Shown: positions 1 to 8,691, numbered from the stretch's first letter. The stretch: 21,737 bases of DNA from Thiobacillus sp. (GCF_024708915.1 NZ_JANJXQ010000195.1:1-21737); one strand, 5' to 3'. The notes: generated by a model from the sequence alone, not told the origin. Program-made: numbers and translations.

Positions 1-594
<594 letters not shown>

Positions 595-602
<8 letters not shown>

Positions 603-1137
603 GCTGTTCCATCCATTCTCCGGGCTGCAAGGCGCCCAGGGTCCATTCGCCGACGGCGGCGCGGATCAGCCGCAGCGTCGGGAAGCCGATTTTCGCTGTC
701 ATCCGGCGCACCTGGCGGTTTTTGCCTTCGCTGATCGTGAGTTCGATCCAGTTTGTCGGAACGGCCGCGCGAAAGCGGATCGGCGGGGTGCGCGGCCACA
801 GGCCGGCAGGTTCGTCGATGAGGCGTGCCTTCGCCGGGCGGGTGACGAAATCGCCGAGGTCGACGCCGCGGCGCAGCGGCTCCAGCGCGGCATCGTCGGG
901 AGTTCCCTCGACCTGCGCCCAGTAGGTTTTCGGCAGTTTGTGGCGCGGATCGGCGATGCGGCTCTGGAGCGCCCCGTCATCGGTTAAAATCAGCAGCCCC
1001 TCGCTGTCAGCGTCCAATCGCCCGGCCGCATACACGCCGGGCACGCTGAGGTGATCGCGCAGACCCTGCCAGCGCCCCTCGGGGGTGAACTGGCTCAGCA
1101 CGCCATAGGGTTTGTTGAACAGGATCAATCGCGCCAC
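595..1137 (-). CDS. rluE: 23S rRNA pseudouridine synthase RluE
   Basis: A 180-residue pseudouridine synthase of the RsuA/RluB/E/F group; E. coli RluE modifies U2457 of 23S rRNA. The opening [12 protein letters not shown] is the family N-terminal motif. [15 protein letters not shown] (about residues 37-51) carries the catalytic aspartate Asp42, and the C-terminal part has GKNRQVRRM and FPTLRLIR. No S4 domain precedes the catalytic domain, as expected for RluE. I chose GTG at 1135-1137. An ATG at 1194 in the same frame would overlap the icd start and add 19 non-family residues. No clear ribosome site precedes the GTG, so TTG four codons later is possible. First gene of the rluE-nudJ-mnmA operon, divergent from icd. 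Confidence 0.9.
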
Positions 1138-1166
1138 GCTACAGATACATTCGCAAAAAAACGCCC

Positions 1167-1172
1167 ATTTTA
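1167..1172 (-). promoter_or_regulatory. Candidate -10 element for rluE (GTTAAAAT)
   Basis: On the minus strand GTTAAAATGGGCG lies 29 nt before the rluE GTG. It is the same octamer type found before five other genes here, and a 20-bp identical stretch (1156-1175) recurs upstream of metG at 11238-11257. No convincing -35 is visible. Confidence 0.45.
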
Positions 1173-1192
1173 ACGTTACCCGAGCCTTACCC

Positions 1193-2434
1193 ATGACTTA
1201 TCAGCACATCCAGATCCCCGCCAACGGTCAGAAAATCACTATCAACGCCGACAACACCCTGAGCGTGCCCGCCACGCCGATCATCCCCTTCATCGAGGGC
1301 GACGGCACCGGTGTCGACATCACCCCGGCGATGCGCCGCGTGGTCGATGCGGCAGTGGCCAAGGCCTACGGCGGCAACAGGCAGATCGCCTGGATGGAAG
1401 TGTTCGCCGGCGAGAAGGCGGTCAAGATCTACGGCGGCGACCAGTGGCTGCCGGACGAGACTGTGCAGGCGGTGAAGGACTATGTGATCTCGATCAAGGG
1501 CCCGCTCACCACACCGACCTCGGGCGGCATCCGCTCGCTCAACGTCGCGCTGCGCCAGATGCTCGACCTCTACGTATGTCTGCGCCCGGTGCGTTACTTC
1601 GCCGGCGTGCCGAGCCCAGTGAAGGCGCCGGAGAAGGTCGACATGGTGATCTTCCGCGAGAACACCGAAGACATCTACGCCGGCGTCGAGTGGGAAGCCA
1701 ATTCGCCTGAAGTGAAAAAAGTGATCGAATTCCTGCAGAAGGAAATGGGCGTCAGGAAGATCCGCTTCCCCGAATCATCGGCCATTGGCATCAAGCCGGT
1801 GTCGGTCGAAGGTTCCGAGCGCCTGATCCGCAAGGCGATCCAGTACGCGATCGACAACGGCCGCAAGTCGGTGACCCTGGTGCACAAAGGCAACATCATG
1901 AAGTTCACCGAAGGCGGCTTCAAGAAATGGGGCTATGAGCTCGCCGCGCGCGAATTCGGCGCCAGGCTGATCGGCGAAGGCCCGTGGATGGAATTGCCCA
2001 ACGGCATCGTGATCAAGGACGTCATCGCCGACGCCTTCCTGCAGCAGATCCTGCTGCGCCCGGACGAATACGACGTGATCGCCACGCTCAATCTCAACGG
2101 CGACTACATATCCGACGCGCTGGCGGCGGAAGTCGGCGGCATCGGCATCGCGCCGGGGGCGAACCTGTCCGACACCGTGGCGATGTTCGAGGCGACTCAC
2201 GGTACCGCGCCGAAGTATGCCGGCAAGGATTACGTCAATCCGGGTTCGCTGATCCTGTCGGCCGAGATGATGCTGCGCCACCTCGGCTGGATCGAGGCGG
2301 CCGATCTGATCGTGGCCAGCATGGAAAAAGCCATTGCTGCCAAATCGGTGACCTATGATTTTGCGCGCCTGATGGAGGGCGCGACCGAGGTGAAGTGCTC
2401 GCAGTTTGCCGAGGCGATGGTGGCGAAGATGTAA
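1193..2434 (+). CDS. icd: NADP-dependent isocitrate dehydrogenase
   Basis: A 413-residue isocitrate dehydrogenase of the E. coli type (416 residues), converting isocitrate to 2-oxoglutarate and CO2 with NADP+ in the TCA cycle. Catalytic and metal residues are in place: Tyr162, Lys232 (HKGN), Asp280, Asp304 and Asp308. Lys341-Tyr342, Tyr388 and Arg392 match the NADP-specificity determinants of the E. coli enzyme (K344, Y345, Y391, R395). Ser115 in [10 protein letters not shown] corresponds to the AceK phosphorylation site Ser113; no aceK is in the window. ATG at 1193 gives the family start MTYQHIQIP; the Shine-Dalgarno is weak. The gene is divergent from rluE with 55 nt between the starts and ends at a bidirectional terminator. 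Confidence 0.97.
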   Translation: MTYQHIQIPANGQKITINADNTLSVPATPIIPFIEGDGTGVDITPAMRRVVDAAVAKAYGGNRQIAWMEVFAGEKAVKIYGGDQWLPDETVQAVKDYVISIKGPLTTPTSGGIRSLNVALRQMLDLYVCLRPVRYFAGVPSPVKAPEKVDMVIFRENTEDIYAGVEWEANSPEVKKVIEFLQKEMGVRKIRFPESSAIGIKPVSVEGSERLIRKAIQYAIDNGRKSVTLVHKGNIMKFTEGGFKKWGYELAAREFGARLIGEGPWMELPNGIVIKDVIADAFLQQILLRPDEYDVIATLNLNGDYISDALAAEVGGIGIAPGANLSDTVAMFEATHGTAPKYAGKDYVNPGSLILSAEMMLRHLGWIEAADLIVASMEKAIAAKSVTYDFARLMEGATEVKCSQFAEAMVAKM

Positions 2435-2442
2435 GCCTGCGC

Positions 2443-2482
2443 AGCCAGAAAAAACCCCGCCGCGGCGGGGTTTTTTCTGGCT
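2443..2482. terminator. Bidirectional terminator, 40-bp perfect palindrome
   Basis: Two 20-nt arms are exact reverse complements, centred on CCGCGG, with an A6 run in the left arm and T6 in the right. The stem therefore reads as a GC hairpin with a U tract on both strands. It lies 8 nt after the icd stop and 8 nt after the cold-shock stop on the other strand. Confidence 0.93.
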
Positions 2483-2490
2483 CGAACAAC

Positions 2491-2697
2491 TCAGCCTTGC
2501 GGCTGGATATTGGAAGCCTGCTTGCCTTTGGGGCCCTGGCTGACTTCGAAGCTGACCTTCTGGCCTTCCTTCAGGGTCTTGAAACCATTGGACTGGATGG
2601 CGGAGAAATGTGCGAACACATCCTCGCCGCCGTCATCGGGGGTGATGAATCCAAAACCCTTGGCATCGCTGAACCATTTGACAGTACCTGTTGCCAT
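2491..2697 (-). CDS. CspA-family cold-shock protein
   Basis: A 68-residue single cold-shock domain, the usual length, binding single-stranded RNA or DNA as a five-stranded OB barrel and acting as an RNA chaperone. RNP1 is KGFGFI at residues 13-18 and RNP2 is VFAHF at 27-31, with Trp8 and Phe9 also in place. AGGAGG at 2706-2711 sits 8 nt before the ATG, a near-perfect ribosome site. A candidate promoter about 190 nt upstream would give a long 5' leader, as in E. coli cspA, whose leader responds to temperature. The sequence does not show whether this copy is cold-induced or constitutive. Confidence 0.95.
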   Translation of the reverse strand: MATGTVKWFSDAKGFGFITPDDGGEDVFAHFSAIQSNGFKTLKEGQKVSFEVSQGPKGKQASNIQPQG

Positions 2698-2885
2698 TCA
2701 AACTTCCTCCTTGGCGTGACACGAACAACATAACCGCGATAAGCGCAATTGCACCCCGTAGGGGCATAAACACTGGCGGATGACTGGACGGCATGATTTT
2801 TTTGGCCGTCGGTCTGAATTCAAGCGCGCTACCCGGTGATGCCCTGCGGTAATGCCAAACCTGCACGGTTCTTGAAACCAAACTT
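2698..2885 (-). promoter_or_regulatory. Predicted long 5' leader of the cold-shock gene
   Basis: No protein gene is supported in this 188-nt stretch. If the promoter at 2891-2919 is right, it forms the mRNA leader. It contains short self-complementary segments such as CCCC/GGGG around 2755-2766 and GGTT/AACC near 2869-2881. A temperature-responsive leader is an inference by analogy with cspA. Confidence 0.4.
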
Positions 2886-2890
2886 TTTGC

Positions 2891-2919
2891 TTTTTACTAC
2901 CGTGCATGAGTTTTTACAA
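2891..2919 (-). promoter_or_regulatory. Candidate promoter of the cold-shock gene
   Basis: On the minus strand TTGTAA (2914-2919), a 17-nt spacer, then TAAAAA (2891-2896). Each hexamer matches 4 of 6 sigma-70 consensus positions. The -35 lies inside the TTTACA-AG-TGTAAA palindrome. Confidence 0.4.
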
Positions 2920-2926
2920 GTGTAAA
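2913..2926. promoter_or_regulatory. Operator-like palindrome TTTACA-AG-TGTAAA
   Basis: A perfect 6-bp inverted repeat with a 2-nt centre, in the divergent region between the cold-shock gene and psiF. It overlaps the proposed cold-shock -35. The cognate regulator is not recognised. Confidence 0.4.
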
Positions 2927-2952
2927 GCCGAGAAAAAACAATGGGCTCGGCT
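2926..2952. repeat. Inverted repeat AGCCGAG-N13-CTCGGCT upstream of psiF
   Basis: A perfect 7-bp inverted repeat with a 13-nt A-rich loop, ending at the TAGACT hexamer (2952-2957) that could be a psiF -10. It could be an operator or an RNA hairpin, depending on the start site. Confidence 0.4.
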
Positions 2953-2986
2953 AGACTGTGGTTTCCATTCAACCAAAGGGGGAGCA

Positions 2987-3283
2987 ATGAAAAAAACCGT
3001 CTTGATCGGCTTGGTGGTGGGCGCCATGCTGGCCACCGGTGCCTGGGCCGAAACGGCGCAGCAGACGCGGATGAAGTCGTGCAACGCCGAGGCAGGCAAA
3101 CAAAGCCTTGCCGGCGATGCGCACAAGGCTTTCATGAAATCCTGTTTGTCCGGCGCAACGCAATCCGGCGAAAAGATCACCCAGCAGCAGCGCATGAAGA
3201 ATTGCAACGCCGAGGCCTCCGGCAAGCAAATGAAGGGCGATGCGCGCAAGGTCTTCATGAAGTCCTGCCTGTCAGGCAAGTAA
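2987..3283 (+). CDS. psiF: Secreted PsiF-repeat protein
   Basis: A 98-residue protein with a signal peptide (residues 1-21, cleavage after AWA) and two tandem PsiF repeats, about residues 23-56 and 64-97. Each repeat follows the pattern TQQ.RMK.CNAEA...GDA.K.FMKSCLSG with two conserved cysteines, so four cysteines face the periplasm. E. coli PsiF is induced by phosphate starvation, but its biochemical role is unknown. No convincing Pho box is visible upstream. The start is the ATG at 2987, preceded by GGGGGAG (2979-2984 area) at good spacing. An upstream in-frame start would place residues before the signal peptide. A hairpin follows the stop, so this is probably a single-gene unit. Confidence 0.9.
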   Translation: MKKTVLIGLVVGAMLATGAWAETAQQTRMKSCNAEAGKQSLAGDAHKAFMKSCLSGATQSGEKITQQQRMKNCNAEASGKQMKGDARKVFMKSCLSGK

Positions 3284-3306
3284 ACCGATCGGACAGGCAA
3301 ACTGAA

Positions 3307-3332
3307 CGAAGGCCCGCAGCACCGGGCCTTCG
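3307..3332 (+). terminator. Hairpin after psiF
   Basis: CGAAGGCCCG and CGGGCCTTCG form a perfect 10-bp stem with a 6-nt loop, 23 nt after the psiF stop. The following GTGGTTTGG is only weakly U-rich, so termination may be partial. Confidence 0.6.
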
Positions 3333-3353
3333 TGGTTTGGGGGATGAGGGGTG

Positions 3354-3360
3354 CGGTAGG
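3354..3360 (+). promoter_or_regulatory. Ribosome binding site deciding the earP start
   Basis: GGTAGG ends 9 nt before the ATG at 3370. It directly abuts the alternative ATG at 3361, which is too close to use it. This favours 3370. Confidence 0.55.
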
Positions 3361-3369
3361 ATGCGGGCC

Positions 3370-4515
3370 ATGCGCGCCACCTGGGACATCTTCTGCAACG
3401 TCGTCGACAACTATGGCGACATCGGCATCGCCTGGCGGCTGGCGCGCGGGCTGGCCAGGGAGCAGGGTCTGGCAGTGCGGCTGTGGGTGGACGATCTGCA
3501 TGCGTTTCAGCGCATCTGGCCGGCCATCGCGGTGGATGTGGATCGGCAAACCTGCGAGAGCGTGACGGTCTGCGCGTGGCGCATGCCGTTTGCCGCCGCC
3601 GAGCCGGCGCAGGTGGTGATCGAGGCATTCGGCTGTGCCTTGCCGGAATCCTATCTAACCGCGATGAGTCTGCAGGCTCCGCCACCGGTCTGGATCAATC
3701 TCGAATACCTGAGCGCCGAACCCTGGGTGGCGGAACACCATGGCTTGCCGTCGCCGCATCCGCGCTTGCCGTTGACCAAATATTTTTTCTTTCCCGGCTA
3801 CACGGCTGGCACCGGCGGTTTGCTGGCCGAGGCGGATCTGGCCGGACGGCGTGCAGCGTTTGTACGCACCGGGACGGCCGCATTCTGGAACCAGCTTGGG
3901 TTGGGTGCGCCGCAGCCTGAGGAGTTGCGGGTGTCGCTGTTCGCTTACGAAAACCCTGCGCTTCCTGCCCTGCTCGACGCCTGGGCGGCCGACACGCGTC
4001 CCGTCACCTGCCTCGTGCCTGAAGGCCGGGTCATCCCGCAACTGACGGCGTGGCTGATGGTTTCCGGGCTGCGGGCGGGAGACGAACACCGGCGTGGCGC
4101 CTTGCGGCTGCGCATCCTGCCGTTTCTGGATCAGGACACATACGACCGCCTGTTATGGGCATGTGGCCTCAATTTTGTGCGGGGCGAGGATTCCTGCGTG
4201 CGGGCACAGTGGGCAGCGCGCCCATTGGTCTGGCAAGCCTATCCGCAGGCCGGGGCGGCGCACTGGGCCAAGCTGGATGCGCTGCTGGCGCGTTACACGG
4301 CGGGGCTGGATGCTGCGGCGGCGCGGGCGGTGGCGGATCTGTGGCAGCGCTGGAACGGCCAGCCCGATACGCCGGATATGGCGCAATGCTGGACGGCGTA
4401 TCGGGCGCAGCAGAACCCGATCGAGCATCATGCACGCGCCTGGCCCGAGCGGCTCGCCTCTGCCGGACGCCTGACCGACACGCTGGTTGACTTTGTGGAA
4501 AATAAGTTAAAATAG
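3370..4515 (+). CDS. earP: EF-P arginine-32 rhamnosyltransferase EarP
   Basis: A 381-residue inverting GT-B glycosyltransferase that transfers rhamnose from dTDP-rhamnose to Arg32 of elongation factor P, which lets EF-P relieve ribosome stalling at polyproline. The opening WDIFCNVVDNYGDIGIAWR places Asp13 and Asp17 exactly where the characterised family has essential aspartates. RGEDS at 271-275 supplies the conserved Glu273 of the nucleotide-sugar site, and NLEYLSAE (110-117) is also family-typical. This numbering, with the ribosome site, supports ATG 3370 over 3361. Its substrate gene efp follows 42 nt later and carries Arg32. The TAG overlaps the candidate efp promoter. dTDP-rhamnose synthesis genes are not in the window. 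Confidence 0.95.
   Translation: MRATWDIFCNVVDNYGDIGIAWRLARGLAREQGLAVRLWVDDLHAFQRIWPAIAVDVDRQTCESVTVCAWRMPFAAAEPAQVVIEAFGCALPESYLTAMSLQAPPPVWINLEYLSAEPWVAEHHGLPSPHPRLPLTKYFFFPGYTAGTGGLLAEADLAGRRAAFVRTGTAAFWNQLGLGAPQPEELRVSLFAYENPALPALLDAWAADTRPVTCLVPEGRVIPQLTAWLMVSGLRAGDEHRRGALRLRILPFLDQDTYDRLLWACGLNFVRGEDSCVRAQWAARPLVWQAYPQAGAAHWAKLDALLARYTAGLDAAAARAVADLWQRWNGQPDTPDMAQCWTAYRAQQNPIEHHARAWPERLASAGRLTDTLVDFVENKLK
4487..4513 (+). promoter_or_regulatory. Candidate efp promoter inside the end of earP
   Basis: TTGACT (4487-4492), a short 15-nt spacer, then GTTAAAAT with TAAAAT at 4508-4513. It lies 44 nt before the efp ATG and overlaps the earP stop. A second TAAAAT at 4525-4530 lacks a -35. efp could thus be expressed more strongly than its modifying enzyme. 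Confidence 0.5.
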
Positions 4516-4557
4516 CGAGTTTTCTAAAATTTACCAGCTATCGCAACAGGCACATCC

Positions 4558-5118
4558 ATGAAAATCGCACAGGAACTCCGCGCCGGCAACGTCGTGATGA
4601 TAGGCAAGGACCCGATGGTGGTGCAGAAAGCCGAATTCTCGAAATCCGGCCGCAACTCTTCCGTCGTCAAGATGAAACTGAAGAACCTGCTCACCGGCGC
4701 CGGCACCGAATCGGTCTACCGCGCCGACGACAAGTTCGACACCGTCACCCTCGACCGCAAGGAATGCACCTATTCCTATTTCGCCGACCCGCTGTATGTG
4801 TTCATGGACAGCGAATACAATCAGTACGAGATCGAAGCCGACAATCTGGGCGACGCACTGAACTACCTCGACGACGGCATGCCGCTGGAAGTGGTGTTTT
4901 ACGACGGCAAGGCCATTTCGGTCGAAATGCCGACCACCGTCATTCGCGAAGTCGAATACACCGAGCCGGCTGTGCGCGGCGACACCTCAGGCAAGGTGAT
5001 GAAGCCCGCGCGCATCAAGCCCACCGGGTTTGAACTACCGGTCGCGGCTTTCGTCGACATCGGCGACATGATCGAGATCGACACCCGCACCAACGAGTTC
5101 AAGCGCCGCGCCAACTGA
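4558..5118 (+). CDS. efp: Elongation factor P (arginine-type)
   Basis: A 186-residue EF-P with the standard three beta-barrel domains: a KOW-like N-domain, a central OB domain around residues 65-125 and a C-terminal OB domain ending TNEFKRR. It binds between the P and E sites and promotes peptide bonds at consecutive prolines. The tip loop reads [10 protein letters not shown] with Arg32 in place of the lysine modified by EpmA/EpmB in E. coli, so it belongs to the EarP-rhamnosylated subgroup, consistent with earP directly upstream. The gene has its own candidate promoter and ends at a strong intrinsic terminator. Confidence 0.97.
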   Translation: MKIAQELRAGNVVMIGKDPMVVQKAEFSKSGRNSSVVKMKLKNLLTGAGTESVYRADDKFDTVTLDRKECTYSYFADPLYVFMDSEYNQYEIEADNLGDALNYLDDGMPLEVVFYDGKAISVEMPTTVIREVEYTEPAVRGDTSGKVMKPARIKPTGFELPVAAFVDIGDMIEIDTRTNEFKRRAN

Positions 5119-5138
5119 GTTCCGTCACCTGTCTCTGG

Positions 5139-5170
5139 AAAAGGCAGCTTCGGCTGCCTTTTGTTTTTTT
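5139..5170 (+). terminator. Intrinsic terminator after efp
   Basis: AAAAGGCAGC-TTCG-GCTGCCTTTT followed by GTTTTTTT: a 10-bp stem closed by a UUCG tetraloop, with a long U tract, 20 nt after the efp stop. Confidence 0.95.
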
Positions 5171-5187
5171 GCCGTTCCCCCCGGCGT

Positions 5188-5193
5188 TAAAAT
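5188..5193 (+). promoter_or_regulatory. Candidate -10 of dnaE (GTTAAAATAGC)
   Basis: TAAAAT 27 nt before the dnaE ATG, sharing the 11-mer GTTAAAATAGC with the efp promoter. The -35 region would fall in the T tract of the efp terminator and has no good hexamer. Confidence 0.4.
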
Positions 5194-5220
5194 AGCAGGC
5201 TGCGTTCCCGTATCCGCCCC

Positions 5221-8200
5221 ATGACCGATCCGCGTTTCATTCATCTTCGCCTGCATACCGAGTATTCCGTCACCGATGGCCTGGTGCGGATCGGCGAGGC
5301 GGTCGGGCGCGCGCGCGAGACGGCCATGCCTGCACTCGGGGTGAGCGATCTGTCCAACACCTTCGGCTGGGTGAAGTTCTATCGTGCCGCGCGCGCTGCC
5401 GGCATCAAGCCGGTGTTCGGCTGCGACGTGTGGGTCACGAACATGGCCGACCGTAACCGTCCATCGCGCCTGTTGCTGCTGGCGCAGCACCACGCGGGCT
5501 ATCGCCGCCTGTGCGAACTGCTTGGCCGCGCCTATCAGGACAACCTCCACCGCGGCCGCGCCGAGATCGACCCGGCCTGGCTGGCCGAGGATGCCGACGG
5601 CCTGCTGGCATTGTCGGGCGGCGACGCCGGTAACGTCGCGCAGGCGATACTCGACGACAAGCCCGATGCCGCGCGTGCCGCCGCGGAAGCCTGGGCGGCG
5701 CTGTTTCCGGGACGCTATTACCTGGAACTGCAGCGTTTCGGCCAGCCGCATGCCGAACGCCTGATCGACGGTCTGCTCGACCTCGGCGCGATGCTGAACC
5801 TGCCGTCGGTGGCCACTCATCCGATCCAGTTCATCGCGCCGGACGATTTCAAGGCGCACGAGGCGCGCGTGTGCATCGCCGAAGGCATGATGCTGGGTGA
5901 CCCGCGCCGTCCGCGGCCGTTTACCGCCGAGCAGTATTTCAAGACGCCGGACGAGATGGCGGAACTGTTCGCCGACCTGCCCGAGGCGCTCGCCAACAGC
6001 GTGGAAATCGCCAAGCGCTGCAACCTCACGCTGGAACTCGGCAAGAGCCGGCTGCCCGATTTCCCGACCCCCGACGGCATGGGACTCGACGACTACATGC
6101 GGCAGCGCGCCTTCGAAGGTCTGCACGAGCGCATGGCCCAGCTTTATCCCGATGAAGCCCAGCGCGCCGCCAGACTGCCGGAATACACCGAGCGGCTCGA
6201 ATTCGAGCTTGGCACGATCATCCAGATGGGTTTCCCCGGCTACTTTCTCATCGTCGCCGACTTCATCAACTGGGCCAAGAACAACAACGTGCCGGTGGGG
6301 CCGGGGCGCGGCTCCGGCGCGGGTTCGCTGGTCGCCTACAGCCTGCGCATCACCGACCTCGATCCGCTCGCCTACGACCTGCTGTTCGAGCGTTTCCTCA
6401 ACCCCGAGCGGGTGTCGATGCCCGACTTCGATATCGACTTCTGCCAAGATGGGCGCGATCGCGTGATCCAGTACGTGAAGGACAAGTACGGCCACGCGGC
6501 GGTGTCGCAGATCGCCACCTTCGGCACCATGGCGGCCAAGGCGGTGCTGCGCGACGTCGGCCGGGTGCTCGACCTGCCGTATCTGTTCGTCGACAAGTTC
6601 GTCAAGCTGGTCCCCAACGAACTCGGCATTTCGCTCGCCGAGGCGCGCGAGAAAGAGCCGCAGATCGATGAGCGCGCAAAGAACGAGGAGGAACTTGCCG
6701 AACTGCTGCCGCTGGCGGAAAAGCTCGAGGGCATCACCCGCAACGTCGGTATGCACGCGGGCGGGGTACTGATCGCGCCGGGCCGGCTCACCGACTTCTG
6801 CCCGCTGTATCGCGCCGAAGGTTCGGACGCCATGGTGTCGCAGTTCGACAAGGACGACGTCGAGGCGATCGGACTGGTGAAGTTCGACTTCCTCGGCCTG
6901 CGCACGCTGACCATTCTCGCCGAAGCGGTGCGCTTCGTGCAGCGCCACCCGGGGCGGGAAAGCTTCCGTCTGGAGGACCTGCCGCTCGACGATCCGGCGG
7001 TGTACAAGCTGTTTTCCGCCGGCAACACCACGGCGGTGTTCCAGTCCGAATCGCGTTCGGCCAAGGATCTGGAAAAGAAGCTGAAGGGCGACTGCTTCGA
7101 AGACATCATCGCGCTGATGGCGCTGAACCGGCCGGGGCCGCTCGGCTCCGGCATGGTCGACGATTTCATCGCGCGCAAGCAGGGCAAGCAGAAACCCGAG
7201 TATTTCCATCCCGACCTCGAGCCGGTGCTGAAGTCGACCTACGGCATCATCGTCTACCAGGAACAGGTGATGCTGGTGGCGCAGATCCTGGCGGGCTACA
7301 GCCTCGGCGCCGCCGACATGCTGCGGCGCGCCATGGGCAAGAAGAAGCCCGAGGAAATGGCGCAGCAGCGCACGATTTTCCTCGAAGGCGCGGCCAAGCG
7401 CGGAGCCGATACCAAGGTCGCCGAGCGCCTGTTCGACCTGATGGAGAAGTTCGCCGAATACGGCTTCAACAAGTCGCACTCGGCGGCCTATGCGCTGGTG
7501 GCCTACCACACCGCCTGGCTCAAGGCTTACTACCCGGCCGAATTCATGGCGGCGACAATGTCGTCGGAAATGTCCGACACCGACAAGGTGCGGGTGTTCT
7601 ACGAGGACTGCCGTGCCAACGGGCTGGCGATGCTGGCGCCCGATATCAACCTGTCCGGCTATCGCTTCGAGCCGGTTTCCGCAACTGAAATCCGCTACGG
7701 CCTGGGCGCGATCAAGGGCAGCGGCGAGGCGGCAATCGGCGCCATCGTCGCCGAGCGCGAAGCCAACGGTTCCTACACGGGCCTGTTCGACCTGACGCGG
7801 CGGGTCGACAAGCGCTACCTCAACCGCCGTGTGCTCGAAGCGCTGGTGAAGGCGGGGGCGTTCGACAGACTCAACGACCACCGTGCCAGCCTGATGGCGT
7901 CCGTCGGGGCCGCGCTTGAAACCGCCGACCGCGCCGCGCGCAGCGGCGGCCAGGTCGGGCTGTTCGGCGAAGCGCTCGACGGCGGCGAAGAACTGATCGA
8001 TGTGCCCGTGTGGCCGGAGCAGGAAAAGCTGCTTCAGGAAAAATCCGCACTCGGCTATTTCTTCAGCGGCCATCCCTTCACCTCGTATCTGGCCGAGGTG
8101 TCCAGCTTCGCCAAAAGGCAGCTCGACAGCCTGGAACCCTCGCGCGATCCGGTGATGCTGGCCGGTATCGCGGTCTCGCTGCGCACCCAGATGACGCGCC

Positions 8201-8643
8201 GCGGCAAGATGCTGATCCTGCTGCTGGACGACGCGACCGCGCAGGTCGAGGTGGTGATCTTCAACGAGCTGTACGAGCAGAACCGGCATCTGCTGAAAGA
8301 CGATGCCCTACTGATCGTCGAAGGCAAGGTCAGCCGCGACGACTACTCGGGCGGGGTGCGGGTGACGGCAGAGCGGATCTACGATCTGGCGGGTGCGCGA
8401 ACCCGTTTTGCACAGGGCCTGCGGCTGGCGTGCAACGGACAGTCGAGCGGCCGCAAACTGGCTGAATTGCTCGCACCCTACAAGGCGCAGGAGGGAGGGT
8501 GTCCGGTGTGGGTCGACTATTGCAATCCCGGCGCATGTTGCCGGGTGCGCCTGGGCGAGGATTGGCGGGTGCGCCTGGACGACCGGCTGCTTGAGTCACT
8601 GGAGGGCTGGCTCAAGCCCGAAGCGGTGAGCGTGGTTTACTGA
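5221..8643 (+). CDS. dnaE: DNA polymerase III alpha subunit
   Basis: A 1140-residue replicative polymerase (E. coli DnaE is 1160). The PHP domain opens with FIHLRLHTEYSVTDGL and spans roughly residues 1-270. The palm has PDFDIDF at 401-407, giving catalytic Asp402 and Asp404, with the third, Asp556, in LVKFDFLGLRTL; these match E. coli D401, D403 and D555. NKSHSAAYALVAY lies in the fingers. QVGLF at 911-915 fits the sliding-clamp binding motif. An OB-fold follows at about 977-1056 and then the tau-binding tail. The start matches the family N-terminus, although no strong ribosome site is seen. It stands alone between the efp terminator and a small-RNA locus. Confidence 0.97.
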   Translation: MTDPRFIHLRLHTEYSVTDGLVRIGEAVGRARETAMPALGVSDLSNTFGWVKFYRAARAAGIKPVFGCDVWVTNMADRNRPSRLLLLAQHHAGYRRLCELLGRAYQDNLHRGRAEIDPAWLAEDADGLLALSGGDAGNVAQAILDDKPDAARAAAEAWAALFPGRYYLELQRFGQPHAERLIDGLLDLGAMLNLPSVATHPIQFIAPDDFKAHEARVCIAEGMMLGDPRRPRPFTAEQYFKTPDEMAELFADLPEALANSVEIAKRCNLTLELGKSRLPDFPTPDGMGLDDYMRQRAFEGLHERMAQLYPDEAQRAARLPEYTERLEFELGTIIQMGFPGYFLIVADFINWAKNNNVPVGPGRGSGAGSLVAYSLRITDLDPLAYDLLFERFLNPERVSMPDFDIDFCQDGRDRVIQYVKDKYGHAAVSQIATFGTMAAKAVLRDVGRVLDLPYLFVDKFVKLVPNELGISLAEAREKEPQIDERAKNEEELAELLPLAEKLEGITRNVGMHAGGVLIAPGRLTDFCPLYRAEGSDAMVSQFDKDDVEAIGLVKFDFLGLRTLTILAEAVRFVQRHPGRESFRLEDLPLDDPAVYKLFSAGNTTAVFQSESRSAKDLEKKLKGDCFEDIIALMALNRPGPLGSGMVDDFIARKQGKQKPEYFHPDLEPVLKSTYGIIVYQEQVMLVAQILAGYSLGAADMLRRAMGKKKPEEMAQQRTIFLEGAAKRGADTKVAERLFDLMEKFAEYGFNKSHSAAYALVAYHTAWLKAYYPAEFMAATMSSEMSDTDKVRVFYEDCRANGLAMLAPDINLSGYRFEPVSATEIRYGLGAIKGSGEAAIGAIVAEREANGSYTGLFDLTRRVDKRYLNRRVLEALVKAGAFDRLNDHRASLMASVGAALETADRAARSGGQVGLFGEALDGGEELIDVPVWPEQEKLLQEKSALGYFFSGHPFTSYLAEVSSFAKRQLDSLEPSRDPVMLAGIAVSLRTQMTRRGKMLILLLDDATAQVEVVIFNELYEQNRHLLKDDALLIVEGKVSRDDYSGGVRVTAERIYDLAGARTRFAQGLRLACNGQSSGRKLAELLAPYKAQEGGCPVWVDYCNPGACCRVRLGEDWRVRLDDRLLESLEGWLKPEAVSVVY

Positions 8644-8691
8644 ATGCGGGGCGACGCGGAAACGCTGGTTGATGTTTTTTGCATTGGGGGG

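Noticed and set aside
1138..1194. N-terminal extension of rluE to an ATG at 1194
   Set aside because: It would overlap the icd start codon and adds residues absent from the family; the conserved domain starts right after the GTG at 1137.
2952..3000. Pho box upstream of psiF
   Set aside because: No tandem CTGTCAT-like heptamers are visible, so phosphate control is not supported by sequence here.
2941..3369. Start of the earP frame far upstream, across psiF
   Set aside because: The extra 143 codons are the wrong frame of psiF. Family residue numbering (Asp13, Asp17, Glu273) fits ATG 3370.
5125..8289. Open frame of 1054 codons on the minus strand across dnaE
   Set aside because: It is antisense to dnaE, whose catalytic motifs are unmistakable. 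The predicted protein is rich in His, Arg, Gln and Val in the way typical of GC-rich shadow frames and has no recognisable domain.
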